Shown here: one piece after another, positions 1 through 6,577 of the stretch
Position numbering within the stretch: position 1 is the first letter of the stretch
Layout of the letters: the number at the start of each line of letters is the position of its first letter
Assembly (NCBI GenBank): GCA_004555855.1
Contig: SFJQ01000058.1
Span: 1-9,949, forward strand
Reading direction: 5' to 3'
Length of the DNA stretch: 9,949 bases
Source of the DNA: [Eubacterium] saphenum
Lineage (GTDB): Bacteria > Bacillota > Clostridia > Oscillospirales > Ruminococcaceae
Notes under the pieces: model-generated
What the model saw: the letters and a program-made list of their open reading frames with translations, nothing else
Told to the model about the DNA's origin: nothing
Databases searched by the model: none
Translations under genes and position numbers: made by a program

Positions 1-837
1 CCCGCGTTCGACACGCTTTCAAGCACGCAGAAAAATCTCGAAAACAAGCAGGCGGAGTATGACGCCGACGTACAGAAAATAGCCAGAAAAGCAACTCTCA
101 GAACCGATATTGAAGAGGCTTACAAAGAGGGCGAGCATCTGGCGGATATGTTCTTCCCCGAGCTTGCTTCTTACGAGGCAGACGAGGCTATGAGAATGTT
201 CCTTTCGCAGTGCAAGGCGAATGTTGTTGTTGAAGCGCTCGAGGTTGAAGAGCCGACAACGTCTGTTCTTTCACCCTATTTCAGCATCAGCGAAGAGGTT
301 GTATATGAGCTGAAATCCTACGCAACGCAGGGTGCGGAGCCCGATGAGGCAAAGACGAAGAGAATGGCTCGTCTTGCGGAGCTTCAGTCCGCTCTCGGCA
401 GCGCGCAGACTATCGGCGCAAGCACCGTTTCCTTCACGGTTTCGGCAATTGACCGCGATGAGCTGCTCAAGTTTGCCGACGAGGTAAACAACTATATCGT
501 TAATGAAAACGGCAAGAATACAAGAAAAGCGCTTATTCTCAACGGTATGGCTTTCAAGTGCCCCGAGATTGAAAAGGAGTATGCAGCAAAGGCTGAGGAA
601 ATCAATTCGGAGGCTGAAAAGGCAGGTAAAGAGGCTCTTGAAAAGGAGACCGGAAAGAAAACCGACAACGATGACAATGGCACAGCGACTCCCGATGAAG
701 ACGAAACCGAAAACGAAGGAAAGGTTGTTGTTTCGGAGTGCATCTACAAGGTTGAAACTTCAATCACGTTCTACAGCATCGAGCGTATGCAGGACCCCAA
801 GGCTCAGCTCGACAAGCAGGACGGCGTATCCGCTTAA
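1..837 (+). CDS. pilO: PilO-like type IV pilus inner-membrane alignment protein (5' end missing)
   Basis: The frame is open from base 1, so the start and the expected N-terminal membrane helix lie outside the window; 278 residues are visible. Visible residues about 3-47 are charged and helical (LENKQAEYDADVQKIARKA), like the coiled coil that follows the membrane helix in PilO. Residues about 50-180 look like two alpha/beta halves, including a TVSFTVSAIDRDELLKFADE strand-helix unit and a KALILNGMAF strand. This resembles the PilO ferredoxin-like fold. Residues about 188-240 are a very acidic, low-complexity stretch between the last two predicted strands, before VETSITFYSIERM. In known systems PilO pairs with PilN and links PilM/PilB to the rest of the machine. 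It is followed at 39 nt by the PilX-like gene. The family call rests on architecture and context rather than a diagnostic motif; GspM-like or an unassigned T4P protein is the alternative. Confidence 0.65.
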   Translation, partial: PAFDTLSSTQKNLENKQAEYDADVQKIARKATLRTDIEEAYKEGEHLADMFFPELASYEADEAMRMFLSQCKANVVVEALEVEEPTTSVLSPYFSISEEVVYELKSYATQGAEPDEAKTKRMARLAELQSALGSAQTIGASTVSFTVSAIDRDELLKFADEVNNYIVNENGKNTRKALILNGMAFKCPEIEKEYAAKAEEINSEAEKAGKEALEKETGKKTDNDDNGTATPDEDETENEGKVVVSECIYKVETSITFYSIERMQDPKAQLDKQDGVSA

Positions 838-876
838 ATCTTGACAATGGCTTATTTTTGAGCAAAGGAGGAAACA

Positions 877-3234
877 ATGGTACATTCACTGAGAAAGTAC
901 CTGAGCAATCGCGGAAGCGCGTTGTTTATGGTCATAAGTACAATGACAGCGCTGATGATAACTTGTATGGCGATGTATTTCGCGGTCGTGTCGTCAAGGT
1001 CCGCGCAGTATGCGGTTTTTAACCAGCAGCAATCGTATCAGACAGCACGCTCAACGTCCGAAATCATTATGGACGGTCTTGCAAACGGTACTCTCAATTC
1101 CGAAGGCGGCAAAGGTCTGCGTGATTTGCTTGTAAGTACCGAAATGAACGTCGGCGATGTCATCACCACCAAGGGCAACGGTTTTATAAGCCTTAATCCC
1201 ACAGGAACAAAGGACGATGACGCTGACCTCGGCGCGGCTTATGACGTAACAATCACCCGTTTGAACGATGAGTTGGTTGACGGTGAAGAAAACTACACCT
1301 ACGATATTGCGGTAACTGCGTCTGTAAACGGAAACAGAGAGGTTATTCACACAATCGTTCACGTCAATCCCCCGAAGAGCGACCCTCTCGATAACGCAGC
1401 TTCTCAGGTATTTGCAGCAACAGGCTATGCTGACCAGGATACATATCTTGACGGCGGCGCGTTTATTACGGATATGTTTATCGATACCGAAAACGCCGTT
1501 GTTAACGCATATCCCGGAATGCAGAACAAGTTCACCGGTAATCTTACCGCAGGCGGTTCGCTTCAGATAAACGGTTATCTGTCCCCGAACCCCGATAAGT
1601 ATGTTGAATGGTATATCAGAAACAAACTCTATGAGTCCCCCGACAAGAACTACGTTCTCACTTTCTCCGATACCTCGGCGAGAAGCAGAGTTTATGTTGG
1701 CGGCGACCTTGATATGGGCGACAACTGGGGCGGTATCAGCAATGCCGATATCTATGTAAACGGCAATTTCTACTACGGACAATCAAACTTCAGCAACTGC
1801 AGAGTGTTCGTTCACGGAAACGTTTATGTAAGAAAGGCTCACAGAGACCTCAGCGCATTCCCGATTTACTGCGACGGAAATGTTATTGAAATCAACGGCG
1901 GAATACAGCAGGGCAGCATCAAGGGCACCTGGGAAGCAAACAACAATCTTCCGAGCGGCGCTCTGACTCGTCACGAGGCTATGTCTGTTCTTGATGAAAA
2001 GACTGCAACCGGCACATTCTACAAGTGGGAAATCAATGACAAGTATAAGTATGTGAGAACATGGGACGATAAATCCAAAAAGTGGAAGGACACTTCAGAG
2101 ATTGACACGACTTATGTTCCCGAGCTTGACACAACCCACGGCACAGCGGTTTACAAAACGCTTCACTGGGATGCAAGCACATATCCCGTAACCCTTCACC
2201 CTGTTGAAACGCTCACCTACGGAACAGACGGAACGGGCTGCATAATCAAGGATACCACGTTTAACAGAGGAAACGGCGGAATTAACGACTTCACGCTGAT
2301 TATCGACACCGGCGACGACCCCGATAATGTTTACACGCTTCGTGTTCTCGCGAACCGTGATATGGACGGCGACGGCAAGAACGAAACGTTCAGCTGGTTC
2401 CCGGAAAACGCAGTCGATGGTACAGACCGCTTCAAAATCCTTGTTAAGGGCAGAGGCTCTGTTGTAATCGACGTTCCCGAGGGCGTTACATATCAGGATA
2501 TGCACCGTATGCAGGTATCTCACTATAACTGGTGGGTACTCGCAGGCGGAACAATCTCCGAAAACAACGGAGAAAAGGTATATTCCCGCGTGGAATATAA
2601 GGACGATTTGGCGCAGTTTGTTCACAGAGACTGCGGCGGCTCAAGCGACGCATGCACCTATACCGAGGTTAGCTCCGATAAGGACTGCACGATTTGCGGC
2701 GGCAAGAAAAATGCCGTAACCTGCGACCGCCACGAGTACACATTCTACTATTGCCCGAGCTGCGAAAAGACGCTCAAGGACAACGATTTCGCGGGCGCTT
2801 GCATCAACCGTGTTGACAGAGAGGCAATCGACAAGTATCTCGCTTCCAATTCCAACATCAAGTCAAGAATGGAAAAGGATTCCAAGGGCAAGCTGGTTTA
2901 TCCGACAATCAACATCTTCCTTGTATCCGTAGAAGAGAGTGCGGATATCCGTCTGTCGATAACCAAAAACGGCGACACAATTATTCAGAACGCATTCTTC
3001 GGATTTATTTATGCTCCCTATATGACGTTTAAGGGCTATGGCTCGAACTCGGGCGGCGGCTATATTCGTTTCTTCGGCGGCGCAACGGTTTCCGACTTCA
3101 TTTTCCAGGATTCTATGTCGTTTGTAACCTGCTGGCCGGAAAAACTGCCCGAGGACCTGATGAGTCCGACAAGCCGAGCGCAAAAGCTCTCGGGTGTAAA
3201 TAAGAGCTGGAAGATTTCTCTCGGAAGCTATTAA
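877..3234 (+). CDS. PilX/GspK-like large pilus protein with cysteine-rich insertion
   Basis: This is a 785-residue protein starting at ATG 877, preceded by an AAAGGAGG Shine-Dalgarno at 864-871. The N-terminus has a short basic leader, Gly13, then a hydrophobic helix at about 14-40 and a polar QSYQTARSTSE helix, as in PilX-type pilus proteins. Cleavage at G13|S14 is plausible, but residue +5 is Met rather than the usual Glu. The ectodomain is rich in beta strand with repeated short turns such as VYVGGDL, IYVNGNFYY and VFVHGNVYV (about 270-330), suggesting a right-handed beta-helix. Its C-terminal part (705-757: FGFIYAPYMTF, GGGYIRFFGGATVSDFIF) resembles the C-terminal beta-helix domain of PilX-like proteins. 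Between them lies a Cys-rich insertion: C586, C593, C604-x2-C607, C616, H619, C626-x2-C629, C642. PilX proteins are usually under 250 residues, so this one is unusually long. A tip adhesin or priming subunit is inferred from position and architecture. Confidence 0.7.
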   Translation: MVHSLRKYLSNRGSALFMVISTMTALMITCMAMYFAVVSSRSAQYAVFNQQQSYQTARSTSEIIMDGLANGTLNSEGGKGLRDLLVSTEMNVGDVITTKGNGFISLNPTGTKDDDADLGAAYDVTITRLNDELVDGEENYTYDIAVTASVNGNREVIHTIVHVNPPKSDPLDNAASQVFAATGYADQDTYLDGGAFITDMFIDTENAVVNAYPGMQNKFTGNLTAGGSLQINGYLSPNPDKYVEWYIRNKLYESPDKNYVLTFSDTSARSRVYVGGDLDMGDNWGGISNADIYVNGNFYYGQSNFSNCRVFVHGNVYVRKAHRDLSAFPIYCDGNVIEINGGIQQGSIKGTWEANNNLPSGALTRHEAMSVLDEKTATGTFYKWEINDKYKYVRTWDDKSKKWKDTSEIDTTYVPELDTTHGTAVYKTLHWDASTYPVTLHPVETLTYGTDGTGCIIKDTTFNRGNGGINDFTLIIDTGDDPDNVYTLRVLANRDMDGDGKNETFSWFPENAVDGTDRFKILVKGRGSVVIDVPEGVTYQDMHRMQVSHYNWWVLAGGTISENNGEKVYSRVEYKDDLAQFVHRDCGGSSDACTYTEVSSDKDCTICGGKKNAVTCDRHEYTFYYCPSCEKTLKDNDFAGACINRVDREAIDKYLASNSNIKSRMEKDSKGKLVYPTINIFLVSVEESADIRLSITKNGDTIIQNAFFGFIYAPYMTFKGYGSNSGGGYIRFFGGATVSDFIFQDSMSFVTCWPEKLPEDLMSPTSRAQKLSGVNKSWKISLGSY

Positions 3235-3248
3235 GGAGGCGCTTTATA

Positions 3249-4388
3249 ATGATGAAAAAAATATTCTCAAAAAGAAGCGGCTTCACGCTTGTTGAGATTG
3301 TTGTTGCATTCGCGGTTTTCGCGATTATGTCGGCAATGATTTTGCAGATTTTGAACGTTGTTATGTATGAAAAACAGAGCAACGCGGAATATGCAAGGGA
3401 ACTCCAGCAGCAGGAACTGCTTATCTTCAAGAACGGCAGAAGCGACGCATACGAGGAGGTTGAAGGCGTGACGCCGCCAACCCTGAGCTTCGCTTTTGAC
3501 GGGAAAGACACATACAGCATCAATTATCAGGCAAAGTTTGCTCACGGAACAGACGAGGACGGAAATGAAGTGAGCTATGACGACGGTCTTGCATATTATG
3601 TAGGACCCGGCGCGGGTTCCTCCGACGGCGGTTCGCTCTCCGGCGAATCCATCGGCGGAAGCGCAAGCGCGGGTGCTCAGATGGACCGTATGGACACGAG
3701 AATTACCGGCACAAGCGGTTTCTCGGAAATCAACGTCTATAAGGTTGTCAAGGACACCACATACATCGGCCCCGGCGTTCGCTATTTCTTTGAAGTGAGC
3801 GCAAACGGCTCGTCGATGATAAACGAAATGGTGCCTTATGCACAGTATAAGCTGTACTTCTATATGAAGGACCAGTATGACGATGTAAAGAGCAACGTTG
3901 TTTACAACGATTCTCTGGGAAATTCTTTCAAGAGAATGGTTCCCAAGGCAGCAAAAATCCTTGACGGCGGTTATGTTAACGACACCAAGCTTGAATGGAA
4001 CAGCTCCACTTGCATTCCTTTCTCCGATTATCAGAATAACGGCGGCTACAATCACTATGCGGTCAAGATTATGAACGACAACTGCATAAGAATCGGTTCG
4101 CCTTATGTAAAGGACAATTCAAACGGCGCTGATGTCGGCGGAAGCAAGCGCGGAATCAGATTCAAGTCCAGCGATTTCACAAGATTTTACGTTGTGTTTG
4201 AGGAAGACCCTCAGCTTACAAAGGAATCCTTTGGCGCTGATATCAAGAGTCAGGGCAACGTTACCGTAACTGACAGCAAGGTTTCGTATTCTCCTGTTCC
4301 GATTGTCAACGATGACGGAACCGTAACCGACAAGAGCTACGTCAACATTTACGGCGCGTTTGAGTATCAGACGAAAACCGATTCATGA
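3249..4388 (+). CDS. Minor prepilin (type IV pilin-like, PilV/PilW-type role)
   Basis: This is a 379-residue class III prepilin. The leader MMKKIFSKRSG is followed by FTLVEIVVAFAVFAIMSAMILQILNVV, with cleavage expected after Gly11 and the conserved Glu at +5 (residue 16). It would be processed by PilD and held in the membrane by the helix before joining the pilus. Start 3249 is chosen because AAGGAGG at 3233-3239 sits 9 nt upstream; the second ATG at 3252 is also possible. The Shine-Dalgarno overlaps the stop codon of the PilX-like gene, pointing to coupled translation. Residues 119-142 are a Gly/Ser-rich linker, which probably separates the N-terminal helix domain from a C-terminal globular domain of about 235 residues that I do not recognise. 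At 379 residues it is long for a pilin. Its place between the PilX-like gene and a second minor prepilin fits the usual minor-pilin cluster, but assignment to PilV, PilW or FimU cannot be made from sequence alone. Confidence 0.85.
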   Translation: MMKKIFSKRSGFTLVEIVVAFAVFAIMSAMILQILNVVMYEKQSNAEYARELQQQELLIFKNGRSDAYEEVEGVTPPTLSFAFDGKDTYSINYQAKFAHGTDEDGNEVSYDDGLAYYVGPGAGSSDGGSLSGESIGGSASAGAQMDRMDTRITGTSGFSEINVYKVVKDTTYIGPGVRYFFEVSANGSSMINEMVPYAQYKLYFYMKDQYDDVKSNVVYNDSLGNSFKRMVPKAAKILDGGYVNDTKLEWNSSTCIPFSDYQNNGGYNHYAVKIMNDNCIRIGSPYVKDNSNGADVGGSKRGIRFKSSDFTRFYVVFEEDPQLTKESFGADIKSQGNVTVTDSKVSYSPVPIVNDDGTVTDKSYVNIYGAFEYQTKTDS

Positions 4389-4408
4389 CGGCGCGGAGGT
4401 GAAAAGTT

Positions 4409-5239
4409 ATGAAAAAGCTTAAAAGCCTTCTGCGCAGATGGAAGAAAAACACCGGCTTCACGTTGGTGGAGCTGGTTGTATCCTGCGGATTGCTCGGGAT
4501 TCTCGTTGTGGGAGTAACGGCGTTTATCGCGCCTGTTCTGAGGTCTGCCGCTGAAAACGAGAAAAACGTTCGTGCAACGCTTCTCGCGCAGACGATTGAC
4601 GAGTTCGTGAGCCGAAGCACAAGAGACGCTTATTATGTCGCGATTTTCACAGACGCGAAAAGGGCTGACGTGAACGACGGCGGCAGTATTGCCACAAATG
4701 CAAATCTTTTGGCAATGAAAGATTTCGTGGACCAGAACAGCTCAATCTACGAGCTGAAATGCTTCTCTTACAGCTGGTCTGAGGATACGCAGTCCCACGA
4801 GCACAAGTATATGCTGATGACCGAGCAGTTCAAGAGCGCGTCCACAGCGCTTGAAAACAACCCTGTTCCCGTGTTCGAGAATTGCTTCTATGACGGGCTT
4901 TTCCCCGAGATTACGGTTGAATCGATTATGGTCAAGAAAGGCTCGTCCGATTCCTCTGAAGAAAGTACAGAATCCGGCGAATCCGCAAACGAAGTCGCAG
5001 CTGCGATTAAGTCGACCTACACGATTTACACCAAACAGGAAATGACGCACGAGGAATTTGTGGGCGTCGGCTACACGGAGTTCTGCAACGTCAGAGCGGA
5101 CAGTGATGAAAACAAGACGAAGAAGTTCAAATTCTATCCCATTGAAAATATGGCAAGCGGCGAGGAACACCCGTCAACGTTTATCTATTACGTTGCGAGA
5201 AAGCCCAGCAGATTTGACGTAACGTCTACTACACCGTGA
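4409..5239 (+). CDS. Minor prepilin (type IV pilin-like, PilW/GspJ-type)
   Basis: This is a 276-residue prepilin. The basic leader MKKLKSLLRRWKKNTG is followed by FTLVELVVSCGLLGILVVGVTAFIAPVL, with cleavage after Gly16 and Glu at +5 (residue 21). The start is fixed by CGGAGGTGA at 4394-4402. After the hydrophobic segment comes an amphipathic helix (NVRATLLAQTIDEFVSRSTRDA), a pattern seen in PilW/GspJ-type minor pilins; that subtype is a guess. A Ser/Glu-rich stretch (GSSDSSEESTESGESANE, about 180-197) interrupts the globular domain and is probably an exposed loop. It is the last gene of the plus-strand minor-pilin operon. Transcription is probably stopped or slowed by the hairpin at 5258-5280. 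With the PilX-like protein and the preceding prepilin it would form the pilus initiation or tip complex. Confidence 0.85.
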   Translation: MKKLKSLLRRWKKNTGFTLVELVVSCGLLGILVVGVTAFIAPVLRSAAENEKNVRATLLAQTIDEFVSRSTRDAYYVAIFTDAKRADVNDGGSIATNANLLAMKDFVDQNSSIYELKCFSYSWSEDTQSHEHKYMLMTEQFKSASTALENNPVPVFENCFYDGLFPEITVESIMVKKGSSDSSEESTESGESANEVAAAIKSTYTIYTKQEMTHEEFVGVGYTEFCNVRADSDENKTKKFKFYPIENMASGEEHPSTFIYYVARKPSRFDVTSTTP

Positions 5240-5250
5240 TTTAATTCGGC

Positions 5251-5280
5251 AAAAAAATTCGGGGCGATTTTCGCCCCGAA
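5251..5280 (-). terminator. Intrinsic terminator of pilD, hairpin shared by two convergent operons
   Basis: A perfect 10-bp stem (TTCGGGGCGA 5258-5267 / TCGCCCCGAA 5271-5280) has a 3-nt loop. Read on the minus strand it is followed directly by seven U (5257-5251), a textbook Rho-independent terminator 26 nt after the pilD stop. Read on the plus strand, 18 nt past the minor-prepilin stop, the same hairpin is followed by GATTTGCTGAAATTTTTT, a delayed and weaker U run. It may act bidirectionally, but with less confidence for the plus strand. Confidence 0.85.
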
Positions 5281-5306
5281 GATTTGCTGAAATTTTTTGA
5301 GAGAGC

Positions 5307-6362
5307 TTAAAACAAGCTCATATACCAACCCAAAATGAACGTACCTACCAGCCATGCGGCGGCGATACCGAGGGAAAGGAACGGCCCGAACACCATTCTG
5401 CGGGAGTATTTCACCTTATCGACCTTATCGCCTTTTATGTAGATTTTGAAGCCGCCTTCGCGTTCATCTTTTATCTTTTCACGGAGCGTCTGCGTAAGCG
5501 CAGCCTTTTCGGGCAAGCCTTTCCAGACCTTCTCCTCGAGGAATTCCCATTCTACATCGGGATTTCCCTCGCTTATACTTCCGACAATAACATCATCGTG
5601 ACCGTCCAACACAAAACCGATTTCGCGGTCAAGCTGATTTTGATACCATTTCTCGGCAATACCTTTAATAGTATGGCTGATAACGCGCTCGTCCTTTCTG
5701 TCGCGGAACTTCTTGATTGTCCCGTAAACCGCGCCGAATAGGATACCGATAAAGAGCGCGACAAACACTCTGTATCCAAGCAAAAGCGCGGCACCGCACA
5801 TAAGCTGAAGGTCGCCGCCGCCCATTCCTCCGACAAGCACCATCACGGCGAAAAGCACCAGAACGATGCCAAAAGCAATCAGCCGTTCATACCAGACAAC
5901 CTCATCGGGGAACAGCAAAAACGAAAGTCCTCCCAGAACCGCTATTGAAATACTGCACCAATAGGGGATTTCAAAGTGGTCGATATCGATTGCGGAAAGC
6001 ACGATGAGAAGCGGGAAAAGGATTGCGGAAAAGACGAGCTTCCAGACGTTTCCGTCCCAGACGAAACGGAACATAATAAAAGACAGACAGTAAAAGCAGG
6101 CGGTTGTCGCCTCGATAATCATATATCGCGGAGAGATTTTGCTCTTGCAGTAGCGGCACTTTCCGCGAAGGAAAATCCAGCTGAAAATGGGGAACAAATC
6201 GTACCAAGCGAGCCGATGACCGCAGGAAAAGCAGTGGGAAGGCTCGGTGATAATCGATTGTTTAAGCGGAGTGCGAAGGATTACCACATTGAGAAAGCTG
6301 CCGATAACGGAGCCAAAGACAAACGCCAGAACCGCATAAACGACGGTTTCGATGTCGGACAT
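5307..6362 (-). CDS. pilD: Type IV prepilin peptidase / N-methyltransferase PilD with a large insertion
   Basis: This is a polytopic membrane aspartyl protease that removes prepilin leaders and methylates the new N-terminal residue. It has 351 residues from ATG 6362. The N-terminal methylase-type domain has C44-x2-C47 and C69-x2-C72, the four-cysteine signature. The two catalytic aspartates are present: D126 in SAIDIDHFEIPY and D184 in GGMGGGDLQL. Several hydrophobic segments cover about 5-30, 82-100, 108-125, 136-151, 160-180, 188-215 and 324-348. Residues about 217-321 form a charged, apparently soluble block placed before the terminal GPFLSLG helix; most PilD proteins are roughly 250-290 residues and lack it. 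A GTG in frame at 6395 would add 11 residues, but AAGGAGG at 6374-6380 lies inside that extension and points to ATG 6362. The gene is convergent with the minor-pilin operon and divergent from pilB, with its own promoter. Confidence 0.95.
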   Translation of the reverse strand: MSDIETVVYAVLAFVFGSVIGSFLNVVILRTPLKQSIITEPSHCFSCGHRLAWYDLFPIFSWIFLRGKCRYCKSKISPRYMIIEATTACFYCLSFIMFRFVWDGNVWKLVFSAILFPLLIVLSAIDIDHFEIPYWCSISIAVLGGLSFLLFPDEVVWYERLIAFGIVLVLFAVMVLVGGMGGGDLQLMCGAALLLGYRVFVALFIGILFGAVYGTIKKFRDRKDERVISHTIKGIAEKWYQNQLDREIGFVLDGHDDVIVGSISEGNPDVEWEFLEEKVWKGLPEKAALTQTLREKIKDEREGGFKIYIKGDKVDKVKYSRRMVFGPFLSLGIAAAWLVGTFILGWYMSLF

Positions 6363-6373
6363 AAAAATGACCG

Positions 6374-6380
6374 CCTCCTT
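6374..6380 (-). promoter_or_regulatory. Shine-Dalgarno that fixes the pilD start
   Basis: On the minus strand AAGGAGG (6380 to 6374) lies 11 nt before ATG 6362. It would be inside the coding region if the GTG at 6395 were used, and that GTG has no Shine-Dalgarno of its own. The ATG is therefore preferred. Confidence 0.8.
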
Positions 6381-6397
6381 AATTAATTGATACACTT

Positions 6398-6426
6398 ATT
6401 TTACCATAAAAAAGTGTTTTTTGCAA
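6398..6426 (-). promoter_or_regulatory. Sigma-A-type promoter of pilD
   Basis: On the minus strand a -35 box TTGCAA (6426-6421) and a -10 box TAAAAT (6403-6398) are separated by exactly 17 nt. The start of transcription would fall near 6391, about 29 nt before the pilD ATG. The -35 region reads ATTGCAAAAAACACTT, nearly the same as a string just upstream of the pilA -35 box. Confidence 0.7.
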
Positions 6427-6577
6427 TAGGCTGCTGAGAAAAACTGCGAAATTTGGCGCGGCGGCTTTGCGAGGAAATGAAAAAAGCGCGAATATCGGTT
6501 TTGCGTTTTTCATATTATAGGATACCTCGAAAGAGATTTTGCGGTATTCTAAATGAAATCCGAAAGGAAGAATACAG
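6427..6577 (+). other. Leader region upstream of pilB, no clear promoter
   Basis: This is the pilB side of the divergent intergenic region. A -10-like TATTAT (6513-6518) has no acceptable -35 at 16-18 nt. A small hairpin is possible: GGATACC (6520-6526) with GGTATTC (6543-6549), seven pairs with one G-U. A CTC-GAAA-GAG mini-hairpin at 6526-6535 is also possible. The ribosome-binding site AAAGGAAG (6563-6570) is 7 nt before ATG 6578. I see no RNA family that I recognise here. Confidence 0.35.

Noticed and set aside
841..876. TTGACA at 841-846 as a promoter for the PilX-like gene
   Set aside because: There is no -10 at 16-18 nt; the expected place is occupied by the Shine-Dalgarno. The genes look cotranscribed.
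1051..2625. Long open frames on the minus strand opposite the PilX-like gene (1051-1782, 2095-2625)
   Set aside because: They are antisense to a well-supported gene, have no ribosome-binding site or recognisable domain, and reflect codon bias of the plus-strand gene.
6363..6395. GTG at 6395 as the pilD start
   Set aside because: The strong AAGGAGG at 6374-6380 would be internal, and the added residues are unlike PilD N-termini. ATG 6362 is better.
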